From positions 85,807 through 149,806 of the forward strand of contig NZ_AZXF01000018.1 of the NCBI RefSeq assembly GCF_000515115.1: DNA of 64,000 nt, read 5' to 3'. Below are positions 1 through 8,903 of the stretch, piece after piece (position 1 is the first letter of the stretch; each line of letters starts with the position of its first letter). The DNA is from Nocardiopsis sp. CNT312 (lineage in GTDB: Bacteria; Actinomycetota; Actinomycetes; Streptosporangiales; Streptosporangiaceae). The translations under genes were made by a program, and so were the position numbers. Below the pieces are notes generated by a model. It did no database searches. It had not been told where the DNA came from and worked only from the letters and a program-made list of their open reading frames with translations.

Positions 1-2
1 GG

Positions 3-554
3 CTCGACGAGTACTTCAAGGAGCCGCCGCGGCTGGACCAGTACATTCCCATCTCCTACTCACTGCACTCACTGGCTACCAACGACCCCGCGAAACTCGG
101 CGAAACGGCTGAGTACAGTGTCGTCACCCGTGTCCCGAAGGGCGCGACATCGTGGATGCTGCGCCCCGTCCGCCTCAGCTACCGGGGGGAGCTCCAGGGC
201 CGCGACGTCACCCCCTCCGGCCCGCTGGTCCTGCGCTTCGACGGAGCACACCCGGTGCGGGGGACCAAGCGGGAGGGGAACGTCACGACCTTCGGGGACG
301 ACATGCCCTGGATGTGGACCCCGCGCATCCTGCAGGGCGACGCCACACTGGGGCTGACCGTTGAGGACACACAAGGCTCGTTCAGGGACCTGCTGTCGAT
401 AAGGGTCCGAGAACAGCAGTTGGGTAAGGACGGGGAGATCACCCTCCGGGGACAGGGGAGTCGCCAACAGGACATGATGAGGAGACTGGACCACATCACG
501 CGCCCGAGTAGCGCTTCGTGGGAGCTCACGTGCCGCCTCACCGCCGACGTCTAG
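3..554 (+). CDS. C-terminal part of an unknown protein (5' end outside window)
   Basis: An open frame enters from the left edge in phase 3 and runs to TAG at 552-554, giving about 183 residues of a protein whose start lies outside the window. The visible part begins LDEYFKEPPRLDQY and holds a run of beta-strand-like segments rich in charged residues, ending CRLTADV. No membrane segment, catalytic motif or repeat is recognisable. The third-position GC is high, as expected for a real gene here. I do not recognise the family and assign no function. The in-frame ATG at 156 is probably internal, because the reading frame is open and gene-like upstream of it. Confidence 0.6.
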   Translation, partial: LDEYFKEPPRLDQYIPISYSLHSLATNDPAKLGETAEYSVVTRVPKGATSWMLRPVRLSYRGELQGRDVTPSGPLVLRFDGAHPVRGTKREGNVTTFGDDMPWMWTPRILQGDATLGLTVEDTQGSFRDLLSIRVREQQLGKDGEITLRGQGSRQQDMMRRLDHITRPSSASWELTCRLTADV

Positions 555-1290
555 GGCGTGTGTGTGAGGTGGTGATCGGTGCTCGTGTTCCGCTGCGGGA
601 TCAGGGACGGTCTCGGTAGAACACCGGTGGGACACGTCGGCAGCCCGACGATGACCGCTGGGAACTGAGCGTGCCGTGCGCGCCGATCGGTGGGTAGGCC
701 CGTACCGGGCCAGGCCGCGTGACCAGTTCGGGGAAGTGGCCCGGTGCTTGCGGACCGGCACCCAGCGGCGGGAGAGGCCCGAGGAGTTCGGCCCCGGCCC
801 CACCCGTCCGCGGCCGCTTCCGCGCCTGGCGGGGCAGCACGGCCCGCTACGGGAGGAGGCCTGAGGGCCATGACGCCGGGCTCCGCCTCCGGGCTTCGGT
901 GATCTGGCTCAACGACCTCACGCGGGCGATCGGATGGCCGCAACCTCACCCGCCCTGGAAGCGTGTCCCAGCGGTCAACGCCGGACCTGTCCCCGGACGA
1001 CCGCTCCGCTGGTCCGGAGCTCGGTCACACATGCGTGCGGCAGCGGCGGACAAGCGGTTCCGGGCCACCTGGTGACCCTTGATCAGATGGTTGGCGGAAA
1101 GGTGGGTCCGGGTCCAGCACGACAGACCGGATGCATCCGTCTAGCAGAACCGAGCGCTGTCGGACCGGGCCGCATCGCCTTCCCCGACCGCTCCGGGCTC
1201 CGAGAAGCGCAGGGGACCAGTCCGGTGCGCCCTGCGCTTCTCGGAGTCGTCGAGGGCCGGTAGCGTCATGGCATCGGTGACGCGGCCGCT
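555..1290. other. intergenic stretch without a convincing gene
   Basis: Several overlapping open frames cross this 736-base stretch on both strands, but none has a ribosome binding site, recognisable domain or consistent codon bias. The only clear structure is the hairpin at 1198-1246. I cannot rule out a decayed gene. Confidence 0.5.
1198..1246. terminator. 17-bp perfect hairpin
   Basis: Bases 1198-1214 and 1230-1246 are perfect inverted complements of 17 bp separated by a 15-base loop, with no following T-tract. Actinobacterial terminators often lack a U-run, so this could end a transcript on either strand. It lies 45 bases before the start of the P-loop gene, so a regulatory RNA structure for that gene is also possible. 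Confidence 0.45.
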
Positions 1291-2043
1291 GTGGAGCCGC
1301 GCCTCACCGGGGCGGAGGTCGGCTTTGAGGAGCTACCGGAGATGTTCCAGGGGCTGGCGCGGTGTGTGCCCGCGGTGAAGGGCGCGACGGTGCGCGGTGT
1401 GGTCTACCCCCGGCGGTCCCTGCTGCTGGTCGCCGGGGTGCCCGGAGCCGGGAAGAGCACCCTGCTGCGGCGGTTGTTCGGGCTCCGCGAGGACGAGGAG
1501 CGGACCGTGCTCACCGCGGAGGGTGTGCGGGTGATCGATTCGTTGCAGTCGCGGCACCAGCTGGGGCCGCTGCTCGGTCGGGTCCCCTACCCGCTGTGGC
1601 GCTGGGTGGTGCACGTACTGCACCTGGCCCGGTTGGCCGCGGCGCTGCGCGGCGGCCCGGTGGTACTGCACGAATGCGGGACTCGGAGCCCGGTCCGCGT
1701 GCTGCTCGCCCTGCTCTGTCGGCTCCGCCGGTACGAGCTGCATGTGCTGATGATCGATGCCACCCCGCAGGAGGCGCGGAACGGGCAGGACGCCCGGGGG
1801 CGGCACGTGACCGAGCGCAGCCACCGGGCGCATTCGCGGCGCTGGCGACGGCTGCGCACGGCCGCCCGGTACGGGCCGACGGCGTTCGCGCCGGGCGCGC
1901 GGAGCCTGCTCACACTCAACCGCTGCCGGGCGCGGGATCTGGCCTGGATCCGTTTCGGTTCCCGCGCGCCTGCCCGTGCTTCCCTGCGCGCGGCGGTCGG
2001 GCCGTCCCCTGTCCGGCTTGAGCTGACGGCGTCCGACTCCTAG
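1291..2043 (+). CDS. P-loop (AAA/kinase-type) ATP-binding protein
   Basis: This 250-residue protein has a clear Walker A motif, GVPGAGKST, near residues 49-57, directly after a hydrophobic strand (RSLLLVAG). The region after it resembles small P-loop kinases of the zeta-toxin/AAA_33 type: a strand ending in HECG and a second ending in LMIDATPQEA, followed by an Arg-rich helix typical of a lid. It probably binds ATP and may phosphorylate a small molecule, but the substrate cannot be read from sequence. The start is uncertain: GTG 1291 gives the longest frame, while ATG 1342 has a better-placed GAGGAG upstream and would remove 17 residues. It appears to be a single-gene transcript. Confidence 0.65.
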   Translation: MEPRLTGAEVGFEELPEMFQGLARCVPAVKGATVRGVVYPRRSLLLVAGVPGAGKSTLLRRLFGLREDEERTVLTAEGVRVIDSLQSRHQLGPLLGRVPYPLWRWVVHVLHLARLAAALRGGPVVLHECGTRSPVRVLLALLCRLRRYELHVLMIDATPQEARNGQDARGRHVTERSHRAHSRRWRRLRTAARYGPTAFAPGARSLLTLNRCRARDLAWIRFGSRAPARASLRAAVGPSPVRLELTASDS

Positions 2044-2339
2044 GCGGCCGGCCGGGCTTCACGCGGTTCGGGGCGTCGGCCCGAGGGGCCGGACCTGTGT
2101 CCCCGCCAGGTTCTGCGCAGGTGGCGGGCTCGTCTGAGGTCGACGTAGGCGATCGTCGAGTGCCCGGATCCCGCCCGCCCTCCATAGTGATATGGGACAC
2201 GTTTCACTGCTCGAAGACTGGGCCTCTTGCTGCCCCCAGAACACTCCAAAAGCCTGACATAGAGGGCAAAACGGGAGTTCCTGAGCAATCCACCGAGACT
2301 GCCCCGGAAGCCAGCCGACCCACACATTCGACAAATTTC
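2044..2339. other. intergenic region upstream of siderophore operon
   Basis: No gene is seen. Base composition drops in G+C towards the right end, as expected for a promoter region of the iron-uptake operon that follows. Confidence 0.5.
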
Positions 2340-2358
2340 TTAGGTTAGGCTTCCCTTC
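2340..2358 (+). promoter_or_regulatory. IdeR/DtxR-type iron box
   Basis: The 19 bases beginning TTAGGTTAGGCTTCCC match the DtxR/IdeR consensus TTAGGTTAGSCTAACCTAA at about 15 of 19 positions, with a strong left half-site and weak right half. It lies 26 bases before the ATG of a siderophore-binding lipoprotein, where Fe(II)-loaded IdeR would block transcription in iron-replete cells. Confidence 0.75.
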
Positions 2359-2383
2359 GCAAAGACCTCGTTAGGAGACCTCC

Positions 2384-3376
2384 ATGAAGCCCGTCCCCCA
2401 CCCGATCGCGGCACTTTCCCTGACCCTGGTGTCCGCTCTGGCCCTCTCCGCCTGCTCCACCGCCCCGGAGGAGACCGAAGAGGCCGCTCCCGCTTCGGGC
2501 GAGACCGTCGAGGTCGAGGACAACAACGGCGCGCAGACGATCGACTTCCCACCCTCGTCGGTGGTCGCACTCGACAACCGCACCTACGAGACCCTCTCGG
2601 ACTGGGGCGTGGAGCTGTCTGCCGCCTCCGTGTCGCTCATGCCCGACACCGTCGACTACGCGCAGGACGACTCGATCATCGACCTCGGCCCGCACTACGA
2701 ACCCGACCTCGAAGCGGTCGTCGCCGCCGAGCCGGACCTGATCGTCAACGGCCAGCGCTTCACGCAGTACTACGACGACCTGTCCTCGCTGGTCCCCGAG
2801 GCGACCGTCCTCGACCTGGACCCGCGTGAGGGCGAACCCTTCGACGCCGAGCTCAGGCGCCAGGTCGAGGTGCTGGGCGAAGTCTTCGGCAAGCAGGACG
2901 AGGCCGCCCAGGCCATCGCCGACTTCGACACGGCGATCGAGCGCGTCCACGAGGCCTACGACGGAGGCCAGACCGTCATGGCCGTCAGCACCTCCGGCGG
3001 CGAGATCGGCTACCTGGCCCCGGGTGTGGGCCGCACCCTCGGCCCTGTCTTCGACGTCCTGGGGCTGACCCCCGCTCTGGAGGTCGAGGGGTCCACCGAC
3101 GACCACCAAGGCGACGACATCTCCGTCGAGGCGATCGCCGGCTCCAACCCCGACTGGATCCTCGTGCTGGACCGCGACGCCGCCATCACCGCCGACGAGG
3201 AGGGCTACGAGACCGCCGAGAACATCCTGGCGAGCACAGAGGCCCTGTCGAACGTGACCGCCGTGGCCGACGGGCAGCTCGTCTACATGCCCGCCGACAC
3301 CTACCTCAACGAAGGCATCCAGACCTACACCGAGTTCTTCGACGCCTTCGCCGACGCCCTCGAGGCGCAGGCTTGA
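2384..3376 (+). CDS. siderophore-binding lipoprotein of ABC importer (FatB/YclQ type)
   Basis: This is the extracytoplasmic solute-binding protein of an Fe(III)-siderophore ABC importer. The 330-residue product has a lipoprotein signal: a hydrophobic stretch ending in the lipobox LSAC with Cys near residue 24, followed by an acidic linker. The rest is a class III (TroA/BtuF-like) binding fold, including the strand SSVVALDNRTYETL and the later PDLIVNGQR. These are typical of the FatB/CeuA/YclQ branch, which binds catecholate or mixed siderophores such as petrobactin. GAGACC precedes the ATG. It is followed by two permeases and an ATPase on the same strand and is preceded by an iron box, so iron repression is expected. 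Substrate identity is inferred only to family level. Confidence 0.88.
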   Translation: MKPVPHPIAALSLTLVSALALSACSTAPEETEEAAPASGETVEVEDNNGAQTIDFPPSSVVALDNRTYETLSDWGVELSAASVSLMPDTVDYAQDDSIIDLGPHYEPDLEAVVAAEPDLIVNGQRFTQYYDDLSSLVPEATVLDLDPREGEPFDAELRRQVEVLGEVFGKQDEAAQAIADFDTAIERVHEAYDGGQTVMAVSTSGGEIGYLAPGVGRTLGPVFDVLGLTPALEVEGSTDDHQGDDISVEAIAGSNPDWILVLDRDAAITADEEGYETAENILASTEALSNVTAVADGQLVYMPADTYLNEGIQTYTEFFDAFADALEAQA

Positions 3377-3454
3377 TCCGGTCCACCCCCGCGTGGACGG
3401 TGGCGACGTGGCCGCCGCCGTCCACGCGATCCATTCCAGGAAGGTGACCGGATC

Positions 3455-4444
3455 ATGACCACCACGGCTCCGGCCCCGTCACGTCCACGGGGCCAGGGGC
3501 GCCTCCTCGACGGGAAGCTCCTCATCGGTGTCACCGTCGTGGGCGCACTGCTCGTGCTGTCGCTGTTCACCGGTGTATACGACATCCTCGGCACCGACGA
3601 CGGCGGCGAGATGTTCGCGATCACCCGCGTCCCCAGGACGATCGCCCTCGTTCTCGCCGGTGCCTCCATGGCGATGTCCGGTCTGGTCATGCAACTGCTG
3701 ACGCAGAACCGCTTCGTCGAACCGACGACCACCGGCACCACCGAGTGGGCCGGGCTCGGCCTGCTCACCGTCATGGTCCTGGTGCCGGGCGCGAGCATCA
3801 CCACCCGCATGGTCGGCGCGGTTCTGGCCGCCTTCGTCGGCACGATGGTGTTCTTCCTCTTCCTCCGCGGCGTCACGCTGAGGTCCTCGCTCATCGTGCC
3901 GATCGTGGGCATCATGCTGGGCGCCGTCGTCAGCGCGGTGTCCACCTTCGTCGCACTGCAGACCGACATGCTCCAGAACCTCGGTGTGTGGTTCGCCGGC
4001 AGTTTCACCTCGGTGCTACGGGGCCAGTACGAACTCCTGTGGATCGTGGCCCTGGTCGCCGTCGCGGTGTTCGTCGTCGCTGACCGGTTCACGGTCGCGG
4101 GCCTGGGCGAGGAGATCTCCACCAACGTCGGGCTGAACTACAACCGCGTCATCCTGCTGGGCACCGGGCTGATCGCCGTAGCGACGGGCGTGGTGACCGT
4201 GGTCGTGGGCAACCTGCCCTTCCTCGGGCTGATCGTCCCCAACGTCGTCTCGATGATGCGCGGTGACGACCTGCGCGCGAACCTGCCGTGGGTGTGCCTG
4301 CTGGGCATCGGGATCGTCACGGTCTGCGACCTGATCGGCCGGACCGTCATCATGCCCTTCGAGGTGCCGGTGTCCCTCATCCTCGGGGTCGTCGGCGCCG
4401 CCGTGTTCGTCCTTCTCCTGTTGAGGCAGCGCCGCCGTGGCTGA
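3455..4444 (+). CDS. FecCD-family siderophore permease, first subunit
   Basis: This 329-residue membrane protein forms half of the transmembrane channel of the siderophore importer. About nine to ten hydrophobic helices are visible, starting near residue 24. The conserved FecCD segments are present: RVPRTIALVLAGASMAMSG near residues 52-70 and the cytoplasmic coupling segment around GNLPFLGLIVPNVV near residue 253. An AAGGTGA ribosome site precedes ATG 3455. Its last codons overlap the GTG of the next permease by 8 bases, showing translational coupling. The pairing of two unequal permeases matches FatD/FatC or YclN/YclO arrangements. Confidence 0.88.
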   Translation: MTTTAPAPSRPRGQGRLLDGKLLIGVTVVGALLVLSLFTGVYDILGTDDGGEMFAITRVPRTIALVLAGASMAMSGLVMQLLTQNRFVEPTTTGTTEWAGLGLLTVMVLVPGASITTRMVGAVLAAFVGTMVFFLFLRGVTLRSSLIVPIVGIMLGAVVSAVSTFVALQTDMLQNLGVWFAGSFTSVLRGQYELLWIVALVAVAVFVVADRFTVAGLGEEISTNVGLNYNRVILLGTGLIAVATGVVTVVVGNLPFLGLIVPNVVSMMRGDDLRANLPWVCLLGIGIVTVCDLIGRTVIMPFEVPVSLILGVVGAAVFVLLLLRQRRRG

Positions 4445-5492
4445 GACGAGTGTTCCCCGTGTGACCAAGCCCCCGACCGCGCCGCACAGGGGGCGCTCCT
4501 CGCGCCCCCTGGCCTCCCCGCGCGCCCGCCGTCGCTACCGGACCGTTGTCGTGGTGCTCTCGGTGCTCGCGGCAGGGTTCGCTGTCGGCCTGCTGGCCTG
4601 GGACAACCCGATGCCGGCGGGGTCGGACGGCTTCTGGCGCATTGCCGAGATGCGCGCCACGAACCTGGTGGTCATGGCCGTGGTCGCGATCTGCCAGTCC
4701 GTCGCCACCATCAGTTTCCAGACCGTCACCGGCAACCGCATCATCACCCCGTCGATCATGGGGTTCGAGGCGCTCTACATCACCGTGCAGACCACCGCGG
4801 TGTACTTCCTGGGCGTCGCCGGGATCCTGGCGGTCCAGGGGGTCCCGCAGTTCCTGCTACAGATCGCCCTCATGGTCGCCTTCGCCCTGCTGCTGTACGG
4901 GTGGCTGCTGTCCGGCAGGTACGGGAACCTGCAGATCATGCTGCTGATCGGCATCATCATCGGCGGTGGCCTCGGCTCGGTGTCCGCGTTCATGCGGCGG
5001 CTGCTCACGCCCAGCGAGTTCGACGTGCTGGCCGCACGGCTGTTCGGCAACGTCTCCAACGCCGACGCGTCCTACCTCCCGGTCGCGGTACCGCTGTGCC
5101 TGATCGCCACCGCCCTGCTGTGGGCTCGGTCGCGGCGTCTGAACACCATGGCGCTGGGGCGTGAGGCCAGCACGGGGCTGGGACTGGACCACCGCCGCGA
5201 GACCATGCGCGTGCTGTTCCTGGTGTCGATCCTGATGGCGGTCTCCACCGCGCTCGTCGGACCGATGACCTTCCTGGGCTTCCTCGTGGCGACGCTGGCC
5301 TACCAGTGCGCCGACACCCACGACCACCGGTACGTCTTCCCCGTATCGGTGCTGACCTGCTTCGTCGTCCTCAGCGGCGCCTATTTCGTCATGCGGAACA
5401 TTTTCCACGCCAACGGTGTGGTCTCGATCATCATCGAGCTCGTGGGCGGGCTGGTGTTCCTGTTCGTCATCCTCAGAAAGGGTCGCTTGTGA
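4437..5492 (+). CDS. FecCD-family siderophore permease, second subunit
   Basis: This second channel subunit has 351 residues. The N terminus is a basic, Pro/Arg-rich tail of about 35 residues before the first membrane helix, and roughly nine helices follow. Conserved features include NRIITPSIMGFEALY, the region where FecCD proteins normally read NPLADP, and the coupling segment GPMTFLGFLVATLAY. The GTG at 4437 overlaps the end of the preceding permease, and the stop overlaps the GTG of the ATPase gene. The variant sequence GNRIITPSIMG instead of RNPLA is typical of the FatC/YclO branch and supports the FatB-type assignment. Confidence 0.87.
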   Translation: MAETSVPRVTKPPTAPHRGRSSRPLASPRARRRYRTVVVVLSVLAAGFAVGLLAWDNPMPAGSDGFWRIAEMRATNLVVMAVVAICQSVATISFQTVTGNRIITPSIMGFEALYITVQTTAVYFLGVAGILAVQGVPQFLLQIALMVAFALLLYGWLLSGRYGNLQIMLLIGIIIGGGLGSVSAFMRRLLTPSEFDVLAARLFGNVSNADASYLPVAVPLCLIATALLWARSRRLNTMALGREASTGLGLDHRRETMRVLFLVSILMAVSTALVGPMTFLGFLVATLAYQCADTHDHRYVFPVSVLTCFVVLSGAYFVMRNIFHANGVVSIIIELVGGLVFLFVILRKGRL

Positions 5493-6244
5493 TCACCCTG
5501 ACCGGTGTGCGCAAGGAGTACAGCGGCGAGGTCGTGATCGGCCCCGTCGACCTGCGGATCCCCCGGGGCGGTGTGACCGCCTTGGTCGGCCCGAACGGCG
5601 CGGGCAAGTCGACGCTGCTGACGATGATCGGCCGGCTGCTCGGAACGGACCAGGGCACCATCGACATCGCCGGCCACGACGTGGCGAGGACGGCCTCCAA
5701 GGACCTGGCCAAGGTCGTCTCGATCCTGCGCCAGGAGAACCACTTCGTCACCCGGCTCACGGTGCGACAGCTCGTCGCGTTCGGCCGTTTCCCCCATTCA
5801 CGGGGGCGGCTGACCGCGGCCGACGAGGAGGCCGTCAGCCGGGCCGTCGACTTCCTGGACCTGACCGGCCTGGAGCACCGCTACCTCGACCAGTTGTCGG
5901 GCGGGCAGCGCCAGCGCGCCTACGTCGCGATGGTCCTCTGCCAGGACACCGAGTACGTGCTGCTCGACGAGCCGCTCAACAACCTCGACATGCGGCACTC
6001 GGTGCAGATGATGAAGCACCTGCGCCGGGCCGCGGAGGAACTGGGCCGCACGGTCGTGATCGTGCTGCACGACATCAACTTCGCCGGGCACTACGCCGAC
6101 CGTATCTGCGCGGTCAAGGACGGTTCCGTCGTCGAGTTCGGCACGCCGGACGAGATCATGACCGACGACGTGCTCACGCGGGTCTTCGAGACCCCGGTGG
6201 CCGTCGTGGAGGGGCCGAACGGTCCGCTCGCGGTCTACTACTGA
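5489..6244 (+). CDS. siderophore ABC importer ATPase
   Basis: This 251-residue nucleotide-binding subunit powers the importer. It has Walker A GPNGAGKST near residues 34-42, a Q-loop at LRQEN, the signature LSGGQRQR, Walker B VLLDEPLNNLD and the switch His in VLHDIN. The GTG at 5489 overlaps the TGA of the upstream permease (GTGA), so the start is well supported even though the open frame extends further upstream. The protein is of FepC/YclP length. It ends the operon, with a hairpin 35 bases downstream. Confidence 0.92.
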   Translation: MITLTGVRKEYSGEVVIGPVDLRIPRGGVTALVGPNGAGKSTLLTMIGRLLGTDQGTIDIAGHDVARTASKDLAKVVSILRQENHFVTRLTVRQLVAFGRFPHSRGRLTAADEEAVSRAVDFLDLTGLEHRYLDQLSGGQRQRAYVAMVLCQDTEYVLLDEPLNNLDMRHSVQMMKHLRRAAEELGRTVVIVLHDINFAGHYADRICAVKDGSVVEFGTPDEIMTDDVLTRVFETPVAVVEGPNGPLAVYY

Positions 6245-6278
6245 CCGGTCGTCCGCTCCCGGCCCCCGGGCCGCCCGG

Positions 6279-6309
6279 GAGGTCCCGCCCCGGACCGGGA
6301 CGGGACCTC
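6279..6309. terminator. hairpin between convergent genes
   Basis: A 9-bp perfect stem (GAGGTCCCG at 6279-6287 with CGGGACCTC at 6301-6309) encloses a 13-base loop. It lies between the convergent importer ATPase gene and the M60-like peptidase gene and could terminate both. Confidence 0.6.
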
Positions 6310-6371
6310 TCAGGTTCGGGCACCGTGCCGGCTCATGACCGGCACCGGCCCGCCCCCAAGCGGCAGGGACC

Positions 6372-8903
6372 TCACGTGTAGGGTTCGATCTTCGTCATGT
6401 CGGTGGCGGGCCTGCCGAGGCCCAGGCCGCGCACGGCCGCCCAGATGTCCTCCTCGCTCTCCTTGAGCAGGCCCCAGTCGGCGAAGAACTCGGTGAGGTC
6501 GAGCCGCGCGGCGACGGACGCCGACCTGACGAAGCACTTCTTGCGCTCGTGGTCGCTCGCCGTACCGCAGTGCTCCTCCCGGACGTGCCTGTGCCACTCG
6601 GGGAGGAAGTCCTCGCCGAGCCCCAGCCTGAGCTGCTCGAAGAGCGCCATGGTGTCGACCTGGTCCGACCGGAAGCTCTTCTCCGGGCGGGTGCGGCTCA
6701 GGTAGGACTGGGTGGCGCTCCACCGCCGCGGGAGTTCGTCCGTGTACTCGTTGCGGTGCTTGCGGCCGACGGCGAGGGAGTACAGGTTGACCGACACCTC
6801 GATGATCCCCTCGGGGCCACCGTAGGTGGTGTCCTGCTGGAAGTGGTGGCCGTACTCGTGGAGCATGACCCACGAGTTCAGCGCCTCCCCGGTGAGCAGG
6901 GCCCTCATGAAGTACCCGTCCGCGGGCCCGTGGGGTAGTCCGATGTATCCGGTGGTCGCGTGCGGGTTGTAGCTGCCGCGCGATTCCACCGCGTAGATGC
7001 GCAGGCGGGGGCGGGCGTGGACGGCTGAGGAGCCGTCGAGGCCGCTGATGTCCTCCTGGATGGACACCAGTTCGTCGTGGGCGGCGAGCGTCTTGCCCGG
7101 GTCGGCTCCCTCGACGGCGCGCGCGGTGGGCAGGAGCGCGGCGACAACGACGGAGTCGCTGACCATCTCGACTTCGGGGGTCCTCGACGATGCGAGCATG
7201 GTGTGCCACTGGTCGGCCGAGGTCCGCCCCTGCACGAAGTAGGGGACGGGCTGCGCGTTGCCGCTCACGGTCATCCACACCGCGTCCCCGTCTCCGGACT
7301 CCGTGGTGTGGCGGATGTGGAGGGTGCCACCGTAGGGGTCCGCGATCTTGTTGTCACCGGGCTTGAGCGGGGTCGCGCGCATGCCGGGGCTCTGCCGGTC
7401 CGGGTCGTCCCTGTCCGCGAGCCCCTGGGTGCCGATCAGGGCCTCCATACGCGACGCGCCGCCGTAGACGGTGATGGTGATCCCCTGGCCCGCCGGTACG
7501 TAGTAGCCGGTCGGCTGGTAGTCGGCGTAGTAGAGGCGCTGCTGGAGCCTCCTGCGCTCCGCTGCGGCCGTAGGGGACGGTTCGATCTCCAGGATGCGGG
7601 GCTGCGGGAAGTCGACGGTCGCCTCGACCTCGTCGAAGGTCCGGCTGCCGTCGTGGACGCGTAGGCGCAGGGTGTCCTTGTTCCACATGTAGGTGGGGGG
7701 CACGTTCGGGTTGAGGAACGAACCGCCCTGCTGGAAGTCACCGATACTCGCCCACCTGCCGTCCGGCCACTGCGCCTGGAGACGCGCACCCTCCGGCCCG
7801 CCGTGCGCACTCACCCGCAGCTTCCCCTCGGTGTCCCACACCGCCGACACCTCGGCCAGCGGGGGGCGCACCCTGATCTCCTGGTGGGGCGGGAGGGAGA
7901 GCCCGTCACGGTGAAGGCGCAGGCGCAGGGTGTCCTTGTTCCACATGTAGGTGGGGGGCACGTTCGGATTGAGGAACGAACCGCCCTGCTGGAAGTCACC
8001 GATACTCGCCCACCTGCCGTCCGGCCACTGCGCTTGGAGACGCGCACCCTCCGGCCCGCCGTGCGCACTCACCCGCAGCTTCCCCTCGGTGTCCCACACC
8101 GCCGACACGGTGAGCACGGCCACCGTGACCTCCTGGACGGCGGAGGCCTGTCCGTTCTTGTGGACGCGCAGGCGCAGGGTGTCCTCGTCCCACATGCAGG
8201 TGGGGGGCACGTTCGGATTGAGGAACGAACCGCCCTGCTGGAAGTCACCGATACTCGCCCACCTGCCGTCCGGCCACTGCGCTTCGAGGTAGGCGACGTC
8301 CGGTCCCCCGGGGGCGCTCACCCACAGCTTCCCCTCGAACGTCCACGCGGCCCACACCTCGGCCAGCGGGGGGCGCACCGTGACCTCCCGGTGGGGCGGG
8401 AAGGAGAGCCCGTCACGGTGGACGCGCAGGCGCAGGGTGTCCTCGTCCCACATGTAGCTGGGCGGAACACTGGGGTTGAGGAACGAGCCGCCCCGCTGGA
8501 AGTCACCGATACTCGCCCACGTCCCATCCGGCCACTGCGCCTGGAGACGCGCGCCCTCCGGCCCGCCGTGCGCACTCACCCATACGCCGCCCTCGAACAT
8601 CCATGCGGGCGAAACCACGAGCGCGGGGCTCACCACGATCTTCTGGATCTCGGAGGACTGTCCGTTCTTGTGGACGCGCAGGATCAGGAGGTCCTTCTCC
8701 CACATGTAGCTGGGTGGCACGTTCGGGTTGAGGAACGAACCGTCCCGCTGGAAGTCACCGATACTCGCCCACGTCCCATCCGGCCACTGCGCCTGGAGCT
8801 GCGCGCCCTCCGGCCCGCCGTGGGCGGTCACCCACAGTTTCCCTTCGGGGGTCCATTCGGACCACACCTCATCGACGCGGGGCTGCGAACTGTCGGGGGC
8901 CAT
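6372..8903 (-). CDS. M60-like zinc metallopeptidase with five N-terminal beta repeats
   Basis: This 843-residue protein is probably an M60/enhancin-type metallopeptidase. The zinc motif HEYGHHF lies at residues 682-688 (DNA near 6858), and a Glu follows about 15 residues later (EGIIEV), matching HExxH plus a distal Glu. The preceding region with QPTGYYVPAGQ and YGG near residues 445-470 matches the conserved N-terminal part of M60 domains, which cleave mucin-like glycoproteins. Residues 13-425 consist of five copies of an 83-86-residue unit with WPDGxWASIGDFQ and NPNVPPxYMW, probably binding modules. There is no signal peptide, so its route out of the cell is unclear. It is a single-gene unit. 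The peptidase fold is well supported; the substrate is not. Confidence 0.82.
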   Translation of the reverse strand: MAPDSSQPRVDEVWSEWTPEGKLWVTAHGGPEGAQLQAQWPDGTWASIGDFQRDGSFLNPNVPPSYMWEKDLLILRVHKNGQSSEIQKIVVSPALVVSPAWMFEGGVWVSAHGGPEGARLQAQWPDGTWASIGDFQRGGSFLNPSVPPSYMWDEDTLRLRVHRDGLSFPPHREVTVRPPLAEVWAAWTFEGKLWVSAPGGPDVAYLEAQWPDGRWASIGDFQQGGSFLNPNVPPTCMWDEDTLRLRVHKNGQASAVQEVTVAVLTVSAVWDTEGKLRVSAHGGPEGARLQAQWPDGRWASIGDFQQGGSFLNPNVPPTYMWNKDTLRLRLHRDGLSLPPHQEIRVRPPLAEVSAVWDTEGKLRVSAHGGPEGARLQAQWPDGRWASIGDFQQGGSFLNPNVPPTYMWNKDTLRLRVHDGSRTFDEVEATVDFPQPRILEIEPSPTAAAERRRLQQRLYYADYQPTGYYVPAGQGITITVYGGASRMEALIGTQGLADRDDPDRQSPGMRATPLKPGDNKIADPYGGTLHIRHTTESGDGDAVWMTVSGNAQPVPYFVQGRTSADQWHTMLASSRTPEVEMVSDSVVVAALLPTARAVEGADPGKTLAAHDELVSIQEDISGLDGSSAVHARPRLRIYAVESRGSYNPHATTGYIGLPHGPADGYFMRALLTGEALNSWVMLHEYGHHFQQDTTYGGPEGIIEVSVNLYSLAVGRKHRNEYTDELPRRWSATQSYLSRTRPEKSFRSDQVDTMALFEQLRLGLGEDFLPEWHRHVREEHCGTASDHERKKCFVRSASVAARLDLTEFFADWGLLKESEEDIWAAVRGLGLGRPATDMTKIEPYT
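7630..8867 (-). repeat. five tandem coding repeats of about 250-260 bp
   Basis: Within the M60-like gene, five units repeat with WPDG tryptophans at protein positions 40, 124, 210, 293 and 379. Two stretches of about 175 bp (around 7675-7850 and 7935-8108) are almost identical at the DNA level. This indicates recent duplication or gene conversion rather than selection on protein alone. Confidence 0.85.

Noticed and set aside
7630..8867. Tandem DNA repeats considered as a CRISPR or satellite array
   Set aside because: Units of about 250 bp keep one reading frame and encode a coherent beta module of the M60-like protein.
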